A DNA stretch of 64,000 nt from Mesocentrotus franciscanus. Its lineage: Eukaryota > Echinodermata > Echinoidea > Camarodonta > Strongylocentrotidae. Both the position numbers and the translations under genes were made by a program. This document shows, one piece after another, positions 1 to 12,600 of this stretch. How positions within the stretch are numbered: the stretch's first letter is position 1; every line of letters begins with the position of its first letter. The stretch covers positions 22,165,420 through 22,229,419 of the forward strand of contig CP137685.1 of NCBI GenBank assembly GCA_037976565.1. The letters are read 5' to 3'. Under the pieces are notes generated by a model. The model searched no databases, was not told where the DNA came from, and saw nothing but the letters and a program-made list of their open reading frames with translations.

Positions 1-280
1 TTCATTTTCCGAAAGAGCACCAAAAATAATGTCCAAATGTCGAAAACCAATTGAATATCTTAAGTATTTGCCGAGATATGACCATCTGAATAAAAAGATT
101 GCCTATGGGAACTCAGTGTTATATTGCTCTGGCTCATAACATTAGGAGCCAGAGCAATATAACACTGAGTTCCCATAGGCAATCTTTTTATTCAGATGGT
201 CATATCTCAGCCAATACTTGACATATTCAATTAGTTTTCGACATTTGGACATTATTTTTGGTGATCTTTCGGAAAATGAA
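1..280. repeat. Long inverted repeat (foldback), cut by window edge
   Basis: Bases 1-135 are nearly the reverse complement of 146-280, with a 10-base loop. The arms begin TTCATTTTCC and end GGAAAATGAA. Similarity probably continues to the left of the window. It is followed by an (AT)n tract. No coding potential. Confidence 0.85.
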
Positions 281-330
281 GAAAAAATTGAGAAATTCCA
301 AAATAGATTTTTGATGACGTCACACTTCAC

Positions 331-331
<1 letters not shown>

Positions 332-417
<86 letters not shown>

Positions 418-419
418 AT
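332..419. repeat. (AT)n microsatellite
   Basis: About 85 bases of alternating A and T. The apparent Ile/Tyr reading frame through it is a repeat artefact. Confidence 0.95.
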
Positions 420-1050
420 TAACCGTAGAGGGTGCAGGAAATTATTATTATTATTATTCTCGTGCCCTTCAATACATTATGATGTCAGGTAAACTTGGGC
501 AGTTCAGAAACGGATGGAAGCAAACGATAGTGCTTTTAACATAATATCCTGTGTGATTAGAAATGTTTATGTTGTCACACAATAATGTTTTTTTTAAAGA
601 AAATCCCCTCTATTGGTATTTTCCAATTAAAACCCACTTTATCATGTTATCATAGAAACAAAAACAAAGGGCTCAGATTTCTTGGAAGTAATTGTTAATT
701 TTTCACGTCCAAGCCCCCAAAAAAAAAAAAAACACGTTAAATACATTTCCTATCTTATTAGGGGGCATTCCCTTCTGATTGTAATCTTGAAAGCTCTAGA
801 GTAAGAGAAAGCAGAGTTAAAACAAAATCAGAAGAAACATTAGTAAAGGGCAAATGGGTGAAATTCTGTATTGTCAGTAAAATGAGGAGATTATCCCGGT
901 TTTAAATCAAGCAGCTTTTTATCAGGTACGATTATTTTTTGTTAGCCGTATTACTATTCTGTGAAAAAAGTTAATTAAATACACGTTATGTTACAAAATC
1001 TCTTTTACTGGACTCGAAAGTGGGATAGTAAATATCTAACATATAGGGGG

Positions 1051-1166
1051 TGAGAGAGGGAGACAGACAGACAGACAGAGAGAGAGAGACAGACAGACAT
1101 ACAGAGACAGACAGATAGACAGACAGATAGATAGATAGATAGACAGATAGATATAGTTAGATAGAG
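1051..1166. repeat. GACA/GATA microsatellite
   Basis: Runs of GA, GACA and GATA repeat units. Confidence 0.95.
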
Positions 1167-1207
1167 CCGAGTGTCAATCAACGGGGAATTCCACTAAATT
1201 AAAAAGA

Positions 1208-1372
1208 CCTGGGCCCCGTATTACAAAGAGTTGATATCAATCGTAACTTATTTGCGATTGATATCAATCGTAACTATGTACATAAGAGATAGGAGACTGC
1301 AAACTTGCGATTGATTGGAGGACTTACGATCGATTTGGATCAATCGTAACTCTTTGTAAGACGGGGCCCTGG
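1208..1372. mobile_element. Foldback MITE, GGGCCCCGTxTTACAAAG ends
   Basis: Ends are inverted copies: CTGGGCCCCGTATTACAAAG on the left and CTTTGTAAGACGGGGCCCTGG on the right. The inside has repeated ATCAATCGTAAC motifs. Short non-coding element. Confidence 0.75.
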
Positions 1373-3090
1373 ATGAAATTAAACTGACAATGCATTGTTA
1401 TCATGTGACGTCATATTAGGGAAAGTATTCACAAAAAATATTTTTGCAGACCCATTGAAAGAAACGTAATTTCGAAAAAAATTACCCTACATTATTTTAA
1501 GGGGGATTTTCATTTTTGTCAGGAAAAGTTTGTACCTTTTAAATAAAATAATGTTTCTGATGTAATAAAAAGATAATCAAATCCCCAAAAAACATTATCA
1601 AGAGGATTAAAGTATAAAATAATATTTGTATTAATTTCTTAATACATATGTGAAATAGTCTTGAAGATGCAAGTATGTATTTTACATTAAAAAAACTACT
1701 TCAGCTTAAATATTCAGATACTTTTGGACGGGAGATGTGAGTTATCTCTCTGCTTCAAACATGGACCCAATTACAGTTTACTTCTATAATCATTTTCCTG
1801 TTATTGGCAATTTTGCCTTAATATTGTTGTGTTCTAATTTTAATATTTTTTAAGAAGATGCGTAATGTCACCGCATGTTTGACATGTCGACGTCATTTGA
1901 AGAGATACACATCATTGCTATACTTGGCACGGGTAGAAAAAATGATTTATCAAATATTAATCACTGGCCGAAGATCATGAGATGGCGCTCTTTTGGATGA
2001 TGAGCGAATTGGATTCAATTACCACAGCCCGTGACGAGAATCGACAATGAATCACATGTATGCATAAAATACACCGTCCGCCTTCCCAAATAAAATAATT
2101 TATTTACTTTCCAACCAGTCACCCCAAAAGAAGTTGAGGATGTGGGGGGGTGGCGTACGAAAATGTTGAAATTGTCAATGGTTGGGATGCCGACAGTTAA
2201 TATGCTTGCAGAGATGTGGTTATATCTTTTACTTTCATAATTATATTGATCGTGAAATTATATTTCACTGTAATGTATAGTTTATATAAAACGGAGAGTC
2301 AATAGGAGACCCCCCCCCCCACACCACCACCACCACAACGGAAAAACAATTCTGCTAAGATATACCAATTTTCTTTTCATCGTTTCAGTTTTTATTCAGA
2401 GAAGTGTGCTTGTAGTTAATTAAATTAACTTTAGACTACGCTCAAATTTACTTGTAATTGATCAACAAATTAAAATAAAAGACAGATGGAGAAACTTTAC
2501 AAGATAATCGATTCGACAGTGGAGTAAAATCCTCTCATTTGTTTAATGTTTAAAGGGACTCTACAATGAAATACACAATAGCGCCAGCTATTGACATAAT
2601 CATCATCTTGCACTGACACTGTTAATCTTAGTTGCAATTTCAAGTATCAAATCATTCTAATATTCTATTCTGTATTTGATTGCATTGATCACTTACAGTA
2701 CTAGAAGAACATTATTATATCTTGATACTACAGAGTTACCACTGTCCTAAACAGTTGGTTACTGAAAAATGGGCTAAACAAACGGTACTGAAGAACTTTA
2801 TAAAGAACATGAACAAAACAAAACGCAAAGATTGACAGTTTGGTATGTAGGCCTAAAAATGCATGATTTTATTTTATTCATTTTTTTTCCAGTTCGATTA
2901 TGTGCTTTAAATATTTGACCAAGTTTTCACCCTCAGTCCTCAGGCAACCCCGACAAACAATTCCGTCGAAAACTTTTCAGTGCGGGAAAGGGATCGTTCT
3001 CTCGGAAATTTTGAAGATAATACAACCACGAAACAAAACAATAGGAAAATAAATAGCACATAATTAGTATAGGTTACAACTGCAAATTAT

Positions 3091-3494
3091 TTAAAGGTAA
3101 AGACCAGTTTTGGAAACGCCCCTCTCTCAAAAAATGAAATGGAAGCTCTCATTAGCACTCATGTGAAAGAATTTGTTTTGAGTACGTGATGATACAAATT
3201 TTGCCGGGAAAGTCGGGAAACCGCCTACTAATTGATATATTTGGTAAATTATTATATCTATTGGGACCAAATAGATATCGCGCACATGGTCGCGTAGTCC
3301 CATATACATCTTTCTGTGTACAGTGCTTGTAACTTTACCAAGACTGGGCCAAATTTCTTATCATTTTGATGATTCCAGAACCTTGCAGTACACACCAATA
3401 TACTTATATGCTAGATGATCAACCTTTTCTGATCGATTCCACAACGTTTCTTTCACAATGCAATCACATGACCAGAACTGGTCTTTATCTTTAA
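3091..3494. mobile_element. TTAA-bounded MITE, family A copy 1
   Basis: Begins TTAAAGGTAAAGACCAGTT and ends AACTGGTCTTTATCTTTAA as an inverted repeat with TTAA at both ends. About 400 bp and non-coding. The other copies are at 9958 and 41187. TTAA target sites are typical of piggyBac elements; that superfamily call is inference. Confidence 0.85.
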
Positions 3495-3960
3495 GCTTTG
3501 TAGTGTTTTAGAAAATACTTTCACCATTCTCTCACATAACAGACTTTAACCTTATTGTCGAAAATTTTTGTATGTAGAGATTTTATTGTTCATAGAGCTA
3601 GCGAATGTAAATTTCTGGTAAGGCCAGTATACGATTTAAATTGTATCATAATGTGAATGAGGCCGGATGTCATTTAAGACACATTCCTGCAAGGATTTTC
3701 GAAACAAATGTGTTTGAAGTCCAATATTGATGAAAGAATAGGCCTACAACATTTAGGTTTTCTGCATACAACAGAAAATCCAAATTATGTATTCTTTTAT
3801 TATCAATATTTGTCTTCAAACACATTTTTGAGGGGAAAATCTTTGCAGAAGTGTGTCTTAAATGACATCCTCTTTCACATTATGATACAATTTAAGTGAA
3901 ATTTTGCCATCAAATTTTTGGCGAATTTCGGGCTCCCAACACTTTAGAGGGGCTTTAAAG
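3495..3960. mobile_element. Foldback element, family H
   Basis: The left half (about 3637-3730) is the reverse complement of the right half (about 3800-3897), including AATGACATCC and TTGTATCATAATGTGAA. A half copy lies at 44797. Outer limits are approximate. Confidence 0.7.
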
Positions 3961-5705
3961 AAATCAGAAAAAGGTTTTTTGTCTAATCAATGTGCGCATA
4001 AATATATATTTCCCAACTAAAAAGTTCATATTTATTGCAGCGTTTTAGAGTACAATTGTTTGTAAATCTTCATATTCGGGGAGAGGAGTAGGGCTACCTT
4101 CACAAATCATGTATTGCTCGGTCACTATATCAGCTTTCTCGAATGCCCCCCGAAACTAAACAGTGGTCCTCAATTAGAATTGTCCACTGAATTTATTGTA
4201 ACATGGTTTTAAAAAATTCAATCAACACTTTGGCACAAACAATAGGGCATATTTAACTATTTAAATCTGGTGTATGTACGTGCAAGAGATGCAGTGGTGC
4301 CATTCTTTATTTACAATGCTTCAGCGCATTTAGGGAAATCCCGTTTTGGACCGCCGATTGAATAGCGCCACTAGTACTGCAGAAGCACTGCACACCATCT
4401 TGATAAATTGATGAGAGACCTGTTGCCTCTTATAACCAATTCCTTCTCACTTTTAAGAATATAATTACAAGTTTCTTAGGGACACTTGTTGGAAGGCTGT
4501 GGTCTTTAAAAAGGTTAACAATGACTCAAATCTTTGCATAAATTATGTTTTTCCGTGCCGATTTGACCCCAATATTTGACCCCGAACTGAACCAGGAAGC
4601 AAGTAGTCAAAATTTGAGCTGTGACTCAAAACACGATCCATGCACTCCTGTACATTGTGTATGCATGCAGCCCGTATGTATACTGTGTGTGGACAATAAA
4701 AGCAGCCGGAGTTCCGCCGAGTTTTAGGAAGTTAAAAACTCGTTATCTCTCTCAGAAATTCGTAGGATTGCATCGCCATTTTGCGTGATTTCAAGCTGTA
4801 TAAAATGTTATAATGTGACGAACTGTTGCTGTCGATTGTAGATCTGTACAAGAAAATGGAGGATAGCTCCCATAATGGAATTTTAATCGTAAAGTTGCAG
4901 AAATTAAAACACCGGAATATCATGGACCCAGCTCAGACTTCTTCATAAAGTTTAGTATCCGGTAAACTACTGTGTATTGTGCACAAACACACGCCACGTA
5001 CAAGTGAGTTAGGTTTACATCATTTTGACATTTTTCACCGTTTTTTTTTTTTAGTTGTTGTTTAGCATGATGTTAATTTGAGACTTAATAACAATGTTAG
5101 AACTTATAGCTGAAAAGCTAATTTTGATTGAAATGCCAACATTTGGTTGAACTTGAAGTGAATTTTTCATGCACATTCACTTCCACCTGATCGATGACTG
5201 ATGTGATGGCTGATGCCAAGAATGTTAATTGAAAAGGTTAAGACAAGTGGCAGCATAACTTGAATTGTTTTGATTGTTTAATATGCAATTGGTCAAATTT
5301 TGAAGTTGGGATATAGGTAATGGTGTTTGAATAACTTTGAATAAGTAATGTTATAAACCATCAGTCAAAGAAATATACATGTATATACTCTTAAATAATT
5401 AAAGAGACCTAGTAGTAATAATAGTATCATCCCCTCAATCACCCCCTGCCAATATAATTTGGGGTCTATTAATATAAATAATGGCGTAGCATGGTTCCAT
5501 GCATTGAGGGATCACTGGCATCATGGGGAGGGGAGGGGAGGTGTGGTGGTGGTGGGGGGTGGGTGCAGCAACAGTCTTACTCAAGTCTCAACAAATGAGA
5601 TATGAATTAATCAGAAATAAGGGAAGGGGAAAAGGGGTGTACGTGTACGTAGAAGGGGGTGTCCGATCTTTTCACATGACCCGCCCTCGCCCTCTCCCTC
5701 TCCAC

Positions 5706-5799
<94 letters not shown>
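5706..5799. repeat. (CT)n microsatellite
   Basis: About 94 bases of CT repeats. The open frame through it is an artefact. Confidence 0.97.
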
Positions 5800-5802
<3 letters not shown>

Positions 5803-7192
5803 TATTTTAGGAATAACGAACCCTACTTATTTTTCGGAATTTATTGAATTAATTTAAAATTGAAAAAAAAATTGGATTGACAAACTTCAGAAGAGACCTG
5901 TTTACTAATTGTATGCATTCTTTTTGAAAACAAGTTCCTCATTTCTCTTTTCTATAATTAGCCATTGGCTTGCCAACATGGTGAGAACTAGTGCATGAAA
6001 AGTGGATTCTATGCCATTATTCATAACAGATGCCATTATTCATAACAGGTGAATAAAATGGCTGATAAAAAAATAACCAAGGGTTGTTAGGAGGAGAAAT
6101 ACTCATAATATACAATTTATTAGTACATAAAAAAGGTTATTCAGACCCTTTCTAAAAGGAGCTGTAACCAAACTAATGATATAGAATAACATTTTGTGGC
6201 ATTAACTACATAATTTATGAACTTGGAATAGACAGCCCATCCACGCAGCCTACATGTATACATTGCATGTTCATGTAATGTAGATTACAGATACATGTAG
6301 ATCTGCCAAAGGAAACGTTTTGTTACAAATATTACATTGATGTATTGTTGGCTAGCCACAAAGTCATGAAGCTTAACCACAAGAGCGTGGTGTTAATTGT
6401 TCATAATTTGATGTATCATGTACCTCTGAATGTTCATATCATGTTGTGAACTTGTGAAACTGAATAAAACAAGAAAAGCAATTTGTTCAATGGGCATGGC
6501 AGATCGGTTTTGCAATTTACGCAATCGATCAACATATTTTTAGAATCAAGAAAATTGTGCTACTGTATGCATTATACATTATTCAGGGAAAAAAATTTCG
6601 GGGGCTACTTTTCAAGCTTGCTTGCATGAAAATAACACTCTTTAATTTGTTTTGCATTGAACTCTATGCAAACTTTTTGGGCTCTTTTATGACTTTCGGG
6701 GGCTCTTTTTAGCATTTCGGGGGCTAATTCACCCCGAGCCCCTGTGTATTTTTTTCACTGACATTATTATTATGAGCTTTTATGACGATGTCATAATTAC
6801 AAATATGGTCAAATGAAACATGAAATCCTATCTACACTTCATACTCTCCTGAATACAAAGAGAAATTTGGGGTTCCATGAACTCGTGTAAGGCTTGTAAC
6901 TATGTCAAAATGAGCATATTTTTAACCAATTCTGCCATTTGGGCAAATTGAGGTGCGCAGAGATTTTTATTGTTAACACACATGTAATGTATGACGTCAT
7001 TTAAGACCATAATGGTCTGATAATTAATGGATCTATTAATAATTATGTCAGGTGAGCCGATCCATGCAACAACAAAGAATGGCAATTTGATATTCCATAT
7101 ATATATGCACTGTACTCATAAAAATAATAACAATAATAATCATAATCGTAATAATAATTATAACAATAATAACAATGATAATGATAATAAGA

Positions 7193-7405
7193 AACAGCCA
7201 ATGTTAATAATTGTAACAATCTCTACCAATGCAATGCGATCTCTCCCTACTTGTTGCAAGTCGAAGATGGCGAGATCCCTAGATTTCTACACCCAAGTTG
7301 AAGTTCGGTGTACAGATTCCTGGATCACGCCATTTACAGCGTACATAGGTAGGAGTTGAGAGAGATCGCAATCGCAAAATAAAAATAAAACCAGCCAGAT
7401 TCTGG
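7193..7405. mobile_element. MITE, GGCCAGATTCTG family
   Basis: Matches the element at 35978-36183 in order: CAATCTCxACCAATGCA, AAGATGGC, ATCACGCCAT, AGAGATCGC, then CCAGATTCTG. Its left terminal repeat is damaged. A right-end fragment of the same family lies near 12845-12950. Confidence 0.65.
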
Positions 7406-7502
7406 ACTAAAAGCACAGAGCACGCCACTGGTTAGAAGGATAATGACACGAATTAGGATGCTGATGCCTGATGGTCTTGATGATAGCTGTTGCACTAGTT
7501 TT

Positions 7503-7590
7503 GATGGAAATGATGATGATGATGACGATGAAGATGATGATGACGATGACGACGATGATGATGATGATGATGATGATGATGATAATGACG

Positions 7591-7622
<32 letters not shown>

Positions 7623-7753
7623 GATGATGATAATGACGATGATGATGATGATGATAATGACGATGACGATGACGATGATGATGACGATGACGATGATGAT
7701 GATGGATGATGATGGTGATGATGACGATGATGGATGATGATGGTGATGATGAC

Positions 7754-7798
<45 letters not shown>

Positions 7799-7845
7799 AA
7801 TGACGATGATGATGATGATGATGACGATGATGATGATGATGATGA
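7503..7845. repeat. (GAT/GAC)n trinucleotide repeat
   Basis: About 340 bases of GAT with GAC, GGT and AAT variants. All six frames are open in places, giving poly-Asp, Met, His, Ser and Ile artefacts. None is credible as a gene. Confidence 0.97.
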
Positions 7846-8184
7846 CAATCAGTGATATAGCACTGGGAGGGGGCATGAGGGGAACTTGCCCCAATCACAT
7901 GGTTAAAAAAATAAGAGCAGGAGTGGGGAAGTCAAAGTGAAAAGAAAATGATATGTTGTACCCCCCCCTCAACCCCCCATACTCTTCCCTTACCAGATGG
8001 TCCTGTTCTCTTACTTTTTATCATTTTCATACGACAGGTGCATCCTAATAACATCAGCCCCTCCCCTCCCCTTCCCCCTCCCCCTCAGTGACTGGATGCA
8101 CACTATGCCACTGATGATGATAATGTTCATAACCAATCGACTACTTTATCCTAACCTTTACTATTTCTTTGTTTGATTTTCCAG

Positions 8185-8233
8185 CTGTAGCCGTAGAGAC
8201 AACAGAACCTCAAGATGGCTGTCCCAGGCACAG
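8185..8233 (+). CDS. PIK3AP1: Exon 1: 5' UTR end and start codon
   Basis: A pyrimidine-rich acceptor ending TTTTCCAG precedes 30 bases of leader and then ATG at 8215, reading MAVPGT plus one base before the donor GTAAGT. In-frame TAG codons at 8188 and 8194 close the frame upstream, so this ATG is a good start; its context is CAAGATGG. The leftover G joins AT of exon 2 to make Asp7, and that exact fit supports the call. The acceptor implies at least one further noncoding 5' exon upstream that I could not locate. Confidence 0.8.
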
Positions 8234-9601
8234 GTAAGTCGTAGAAGAAGCTTAACTGACGGAATCCTGTTACTTTTAATAGTAGAAATTTGATAGGCCT
8301 AGATGGGTTCTAGCCTTCTGGGACACAAATCAAATGAAATTTATGGAAAAAGAATTCACAAGTTTGCATTATCATCAATATTCATTGCATATAAAAGAAG
8401 AATAAATAGAGGTTTCAGTTGAAAATTCATCAAGTATACAAGTAGGCCTACTGGTAAACAAAAGGAGAATTAAATCCATGATTTGGGGAATATCATCAAT
8501 GTGCATGTACTGTACTTGGATTTGATTTATAACCTGAAACCCACTTACAACCCTAACCTCAACCTTATACATATACATGTACATGTATGTGTCTTTGACA
8601 AAATAAAGCCTGTTCATCACCTGAGCAAATGTCACATCATGCCTAGATACAACATTACTCAACAAATATACCCTATTTCCTGACTTTTGGCCCATTTTTC
8701 ACCCTAAATGCATCATGTGCATGATATTAAGTTGGTTTAAAGCCCCACTGCACTAGCTCCCTCTACTGTATGTAGAAAACAATGCCAAAGCAGTGCCCGT
8801 TGGTCCCCCATGATCCTCTTTTTCTTATGTTAATTGAGAGCTGAGTTGATGAGATAACCACCTGTCAGTGACCATGCTGGGAGGTCTAATCCCTCCTGGC
8901 CAAACTAGTGCAGACTGGCTTTAAGAAGAAAGTTTGAGAAAAATCTGATTTAAAATCTAAAAAACGTTATGAATTTTTGAAGTTGCGATCAATCAAACAC
9001 TAATTGGCAACACTGTGACATATCTTGAAAGGTCCCTGCCCATTCGCTCTGTACTAAAAAAAAAAGAACTTTCTACTTTCCATAAAGAAAATTTTCAATC
9101 ATACATGCACCCTAAATATAACTATTGCAGATATGGTTCTATACAACCCCATTATGAAACAAATCTGCTCCATCATCAATAACTAAGAAAATGAAAGATT
9201 ATGACATTTTCTGTACAGAGCAAAATGGAGAGGACTTCGCAAGATACATCACAGTGTTGCCAATTTGTGTTTCACCGATGAAAACATTAAAAATTCATAA
9301 CTTTCCTATTTTTTATTGGATATTGCTCAAACTTTCTCTAATTTGTTTCTCTTGTTTTTCTGCTTTTATTAATACTAGCTAATTATCAAAGTGGATTTCC
9401 CCTTTAAAGATATTAAACAGGAACATCCCAGCAGACCAACAGTCCACAAGATCGACAATGTACATTTAGTGGAAATCCTAGGAAAGTTGTGCAAAAGGCG
9501 ATTGGGACCAACTTATCGGTCTTAGGGTCTTTGTCCTCTTGGGCCGATGGTATCATGTACTGTTGATCGCTAGAACCCTCAGATAACTTTTCAGAGGGCC
9601 C

Positions 9602-9638
<37 letters not shown>

Positions 9639-12600
9639 GGAGAACGATGATACTGGTATTTTAATAAGCAACTGTGGAATCAGGTACATGCTGAAATAAG
9701 TGCAAAACCAAATAATTCAAGCAAGAAAATAATAACATAATGAAAAAAAAATGTATATAAATTTTTTGATTTATAACACCCGTGTCTATGGGAAAAAAAG
9801 GAGATGCGATATAAAAAGCGTTTTTAAACGCATTCAAAAACACATTTAAAAACACAGTGTTGTAAACGTGCCAACCCTGGGGTATCACATTCTCTTTATT
9901 AGGCCTGTCTCCTTTCTGTATGATCACCTCTTTACGCTCAGATATATTCATGTTATGTTAAAGATAAAGACCAGTTCTGGTCATGCGATTGCATTGTGAA
10001 AGAAACGTTGTGGAATCGATCAGAAAAGGTTGATCATCTAGCATATATAAGTATTGGTGTGTACTGCAAGGTTCTGGAATCATCAAAATTATAAGAAATT
10101 TGGCCCAGTCTTGGTAAAGTTACAAGCACTGTACACAGAAAGATGTATATGGGACTACGCGACATGTGTGCGACATGTGCGCAATAGATCAAATAGATAT
10201 AATAATTTACCAAATATATCAATTAGTAGGCGGTTTCCCGGCAAAATTTGTATCATCACGTATTAGTCAAAACATATTCTTTCACATGATTGGTAATGAG
10301 AGCTTCCATTTCATTTTTTGAGAGGAGGTGGGGGGCATTTCCAAACTGGTCTATACCTTTAACATTAGAAGGCAGTGGGAATGTCACCTTTCACCTACAT
10401 TTGTGTAAAATACAGAGCACATTTACTTACCTACTTGGAGGATTAGGGAAGTGCCATGTTATAATTACAAGTGAATGTTTTGGCATCATTTTTTTCTCTT
10501 CCAATGCAATTTTAAAGTAAATAAACAAAGAAAAAGAGCCCTTGAACTTTAGGTTGATTGCCATCCAGTTTGGGTTTATTCCCAAATCTAAGTTATATAC
10601 ATCCTGAAATGATGAAACAAAATAAGAATTTAGAAAAAAAAGCCTTAATTTAGATCTCTAGAGATGAATTCAATAGCCCCAGTTTCATAGAGGTCATAGT
10701 TTCTAAAATGCAAAATGGAATATCAGAATTTAGCTGTATGAAGCGGAGCCCTACAGTACAGGTGTATGTGTGCACACCTAACAATAACATGTCACTTGAA
10801 ATTTAAAAAACTTTTCTATTTTACTCCCTTAAAGATACTATGTCCCTTTTGCAGCCAACATCAAATTCTGTAGAACTTTGCAGGAATTATGAATATGTCA
10901 TGTATGTCCTATCTGTGAAAATTTAAACGTTAGCAGTGTCCTAATATTCAAATTATGCAAGGAAACCCGTTTACTTGCTAGACTTCACTGTCAGACACTA
11001 TTGAGTGACTGACTGGCTTTTTCATCTTTGGTAATAACATACATAAAATGAGCTGTAAAGGGTACATGAGCATTTGTCTACATCAATAACCCACTTCTTG
11101 TAATGGCCAAAATTAAACTGATTGAATCTTTGCGCAGCATAAAACGTACGACCATTCGGTACAATGGTCTGAAAAATCAGACTATTACTTACTGGCTCTA
11201 TAGCTCCTAAGTCGATTCGACAACTAATAGTCGTTATTTTCCCACTTAAAGACATTTTCAAGCCCCCTTTTTTAGGGAAGTTCTAAATTAGTATTGTCTT
11301 TCAAATGCCGTTGGAATTTAACCTTTTCATTTTTTGGGCCTGCAAATGGGACATAGTACCTTTAATGTTTGATCACGCCATATATTCTAGAGAGTTAGTG
11401 TGCCGAAAATTTGAGTAAAGGGGGCAGTGTCATTTTGACATACATGTATAGCACAAACAAAGGTTCCCATTCATTCACTTTACATGTACCCGTAGTACCA
11501 AATTTTTGACGTGAAAGATAGCATTTCGAGATTTGTGAATAAAAGTGTTGAAATTAGACATTTCTCACTATTTTTTTCCTTCTTTTTTTAATGAATACAT
11601 GTCGCTATGATAAAGATGGACTCTTTGTGTTGGTTGCATGTTTTGTTTCATCAGAATCGTGCAGACATAGAAATGTTATAATGTAACGAAAATATCTTTG
11701 ACAAGGTGAGTTGATATGACAGCCAGCCAATCATAAGTGCGCGGTCTTTCTAAGACCTACCGGTACCCAGTTATACAATGCTTTTGTACGATGCGATTTT
11801 CAGACTAGACAGGATGATGCTGATTCTTCATCGATTTTTCGTTCGAAAAGACGTTTCGGTATGCAATATTTCTTTACACGATGTTCAGACTCTAAAAATA
11901 TTTTAATTACTTGTCGTAGCTAAAGATACGATTCTTGTATTGCTATAGTCTGAACGCAGTTTTTATTGTAGTTTTTTAGTGAGCAGCACTGAGTACGTGA
12001 CCATGGGTACATTGACTGTATGCTAGCTATATGTAGGCTAGTTTTGATCAGGTCCTAGTTCTTGGGTTGCTCTAGCATTAGAGGAAGTGAGTGTCTGCCT
12101 CTCATGAATAGTCTTAATTCAGACCCCAAATCCATCTTTGGTTAGTGCAGCAATACGTAGCCGGTATGGTGTGACGGGTTGTCACCAGGACAGCGAAGGT
12201 CTGTCGTCATTGGACCAGGGATATCTCCGGTGCTTGAAATATATAGCCTGCTAGTTCTGATTCTGGTAAACTAACCTGACCACAACTAGCTTGAACAAAT
12301 GCAGAGTGAAGGCACAAACAGAGCCACAGGGCTATTGCAGAACTGCCAACCATTACGTTTTTCCCGGAATTGTTCCGTTTTTTCTCCAAATTATGGTAGT
12401 ACGTTTTTTCTTCATAAAATACGTTTTTTTTACTATTCTCTTTGTTAAATGAAGAGTAAAAGGCATAAATATTCTCAAAAAGAATGAAACGCCGATAATA
12501 CCAAAAAACAACAACAAAAAACTATCTACTTGTAAATAAACTATACATGTAGGTCCTAATATGGAAATAACAGCATGAGGAATGGAAATTTCTGCATTGG

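Noticed and set aside
7334..7940. Long open frames of poly-Ser, poly-Asp, poly-His, poly-Ile and poly-Met
   Set aside because: All read the same GAT/GAC trinucleotide repeat in different frames; no unique protein sequence.
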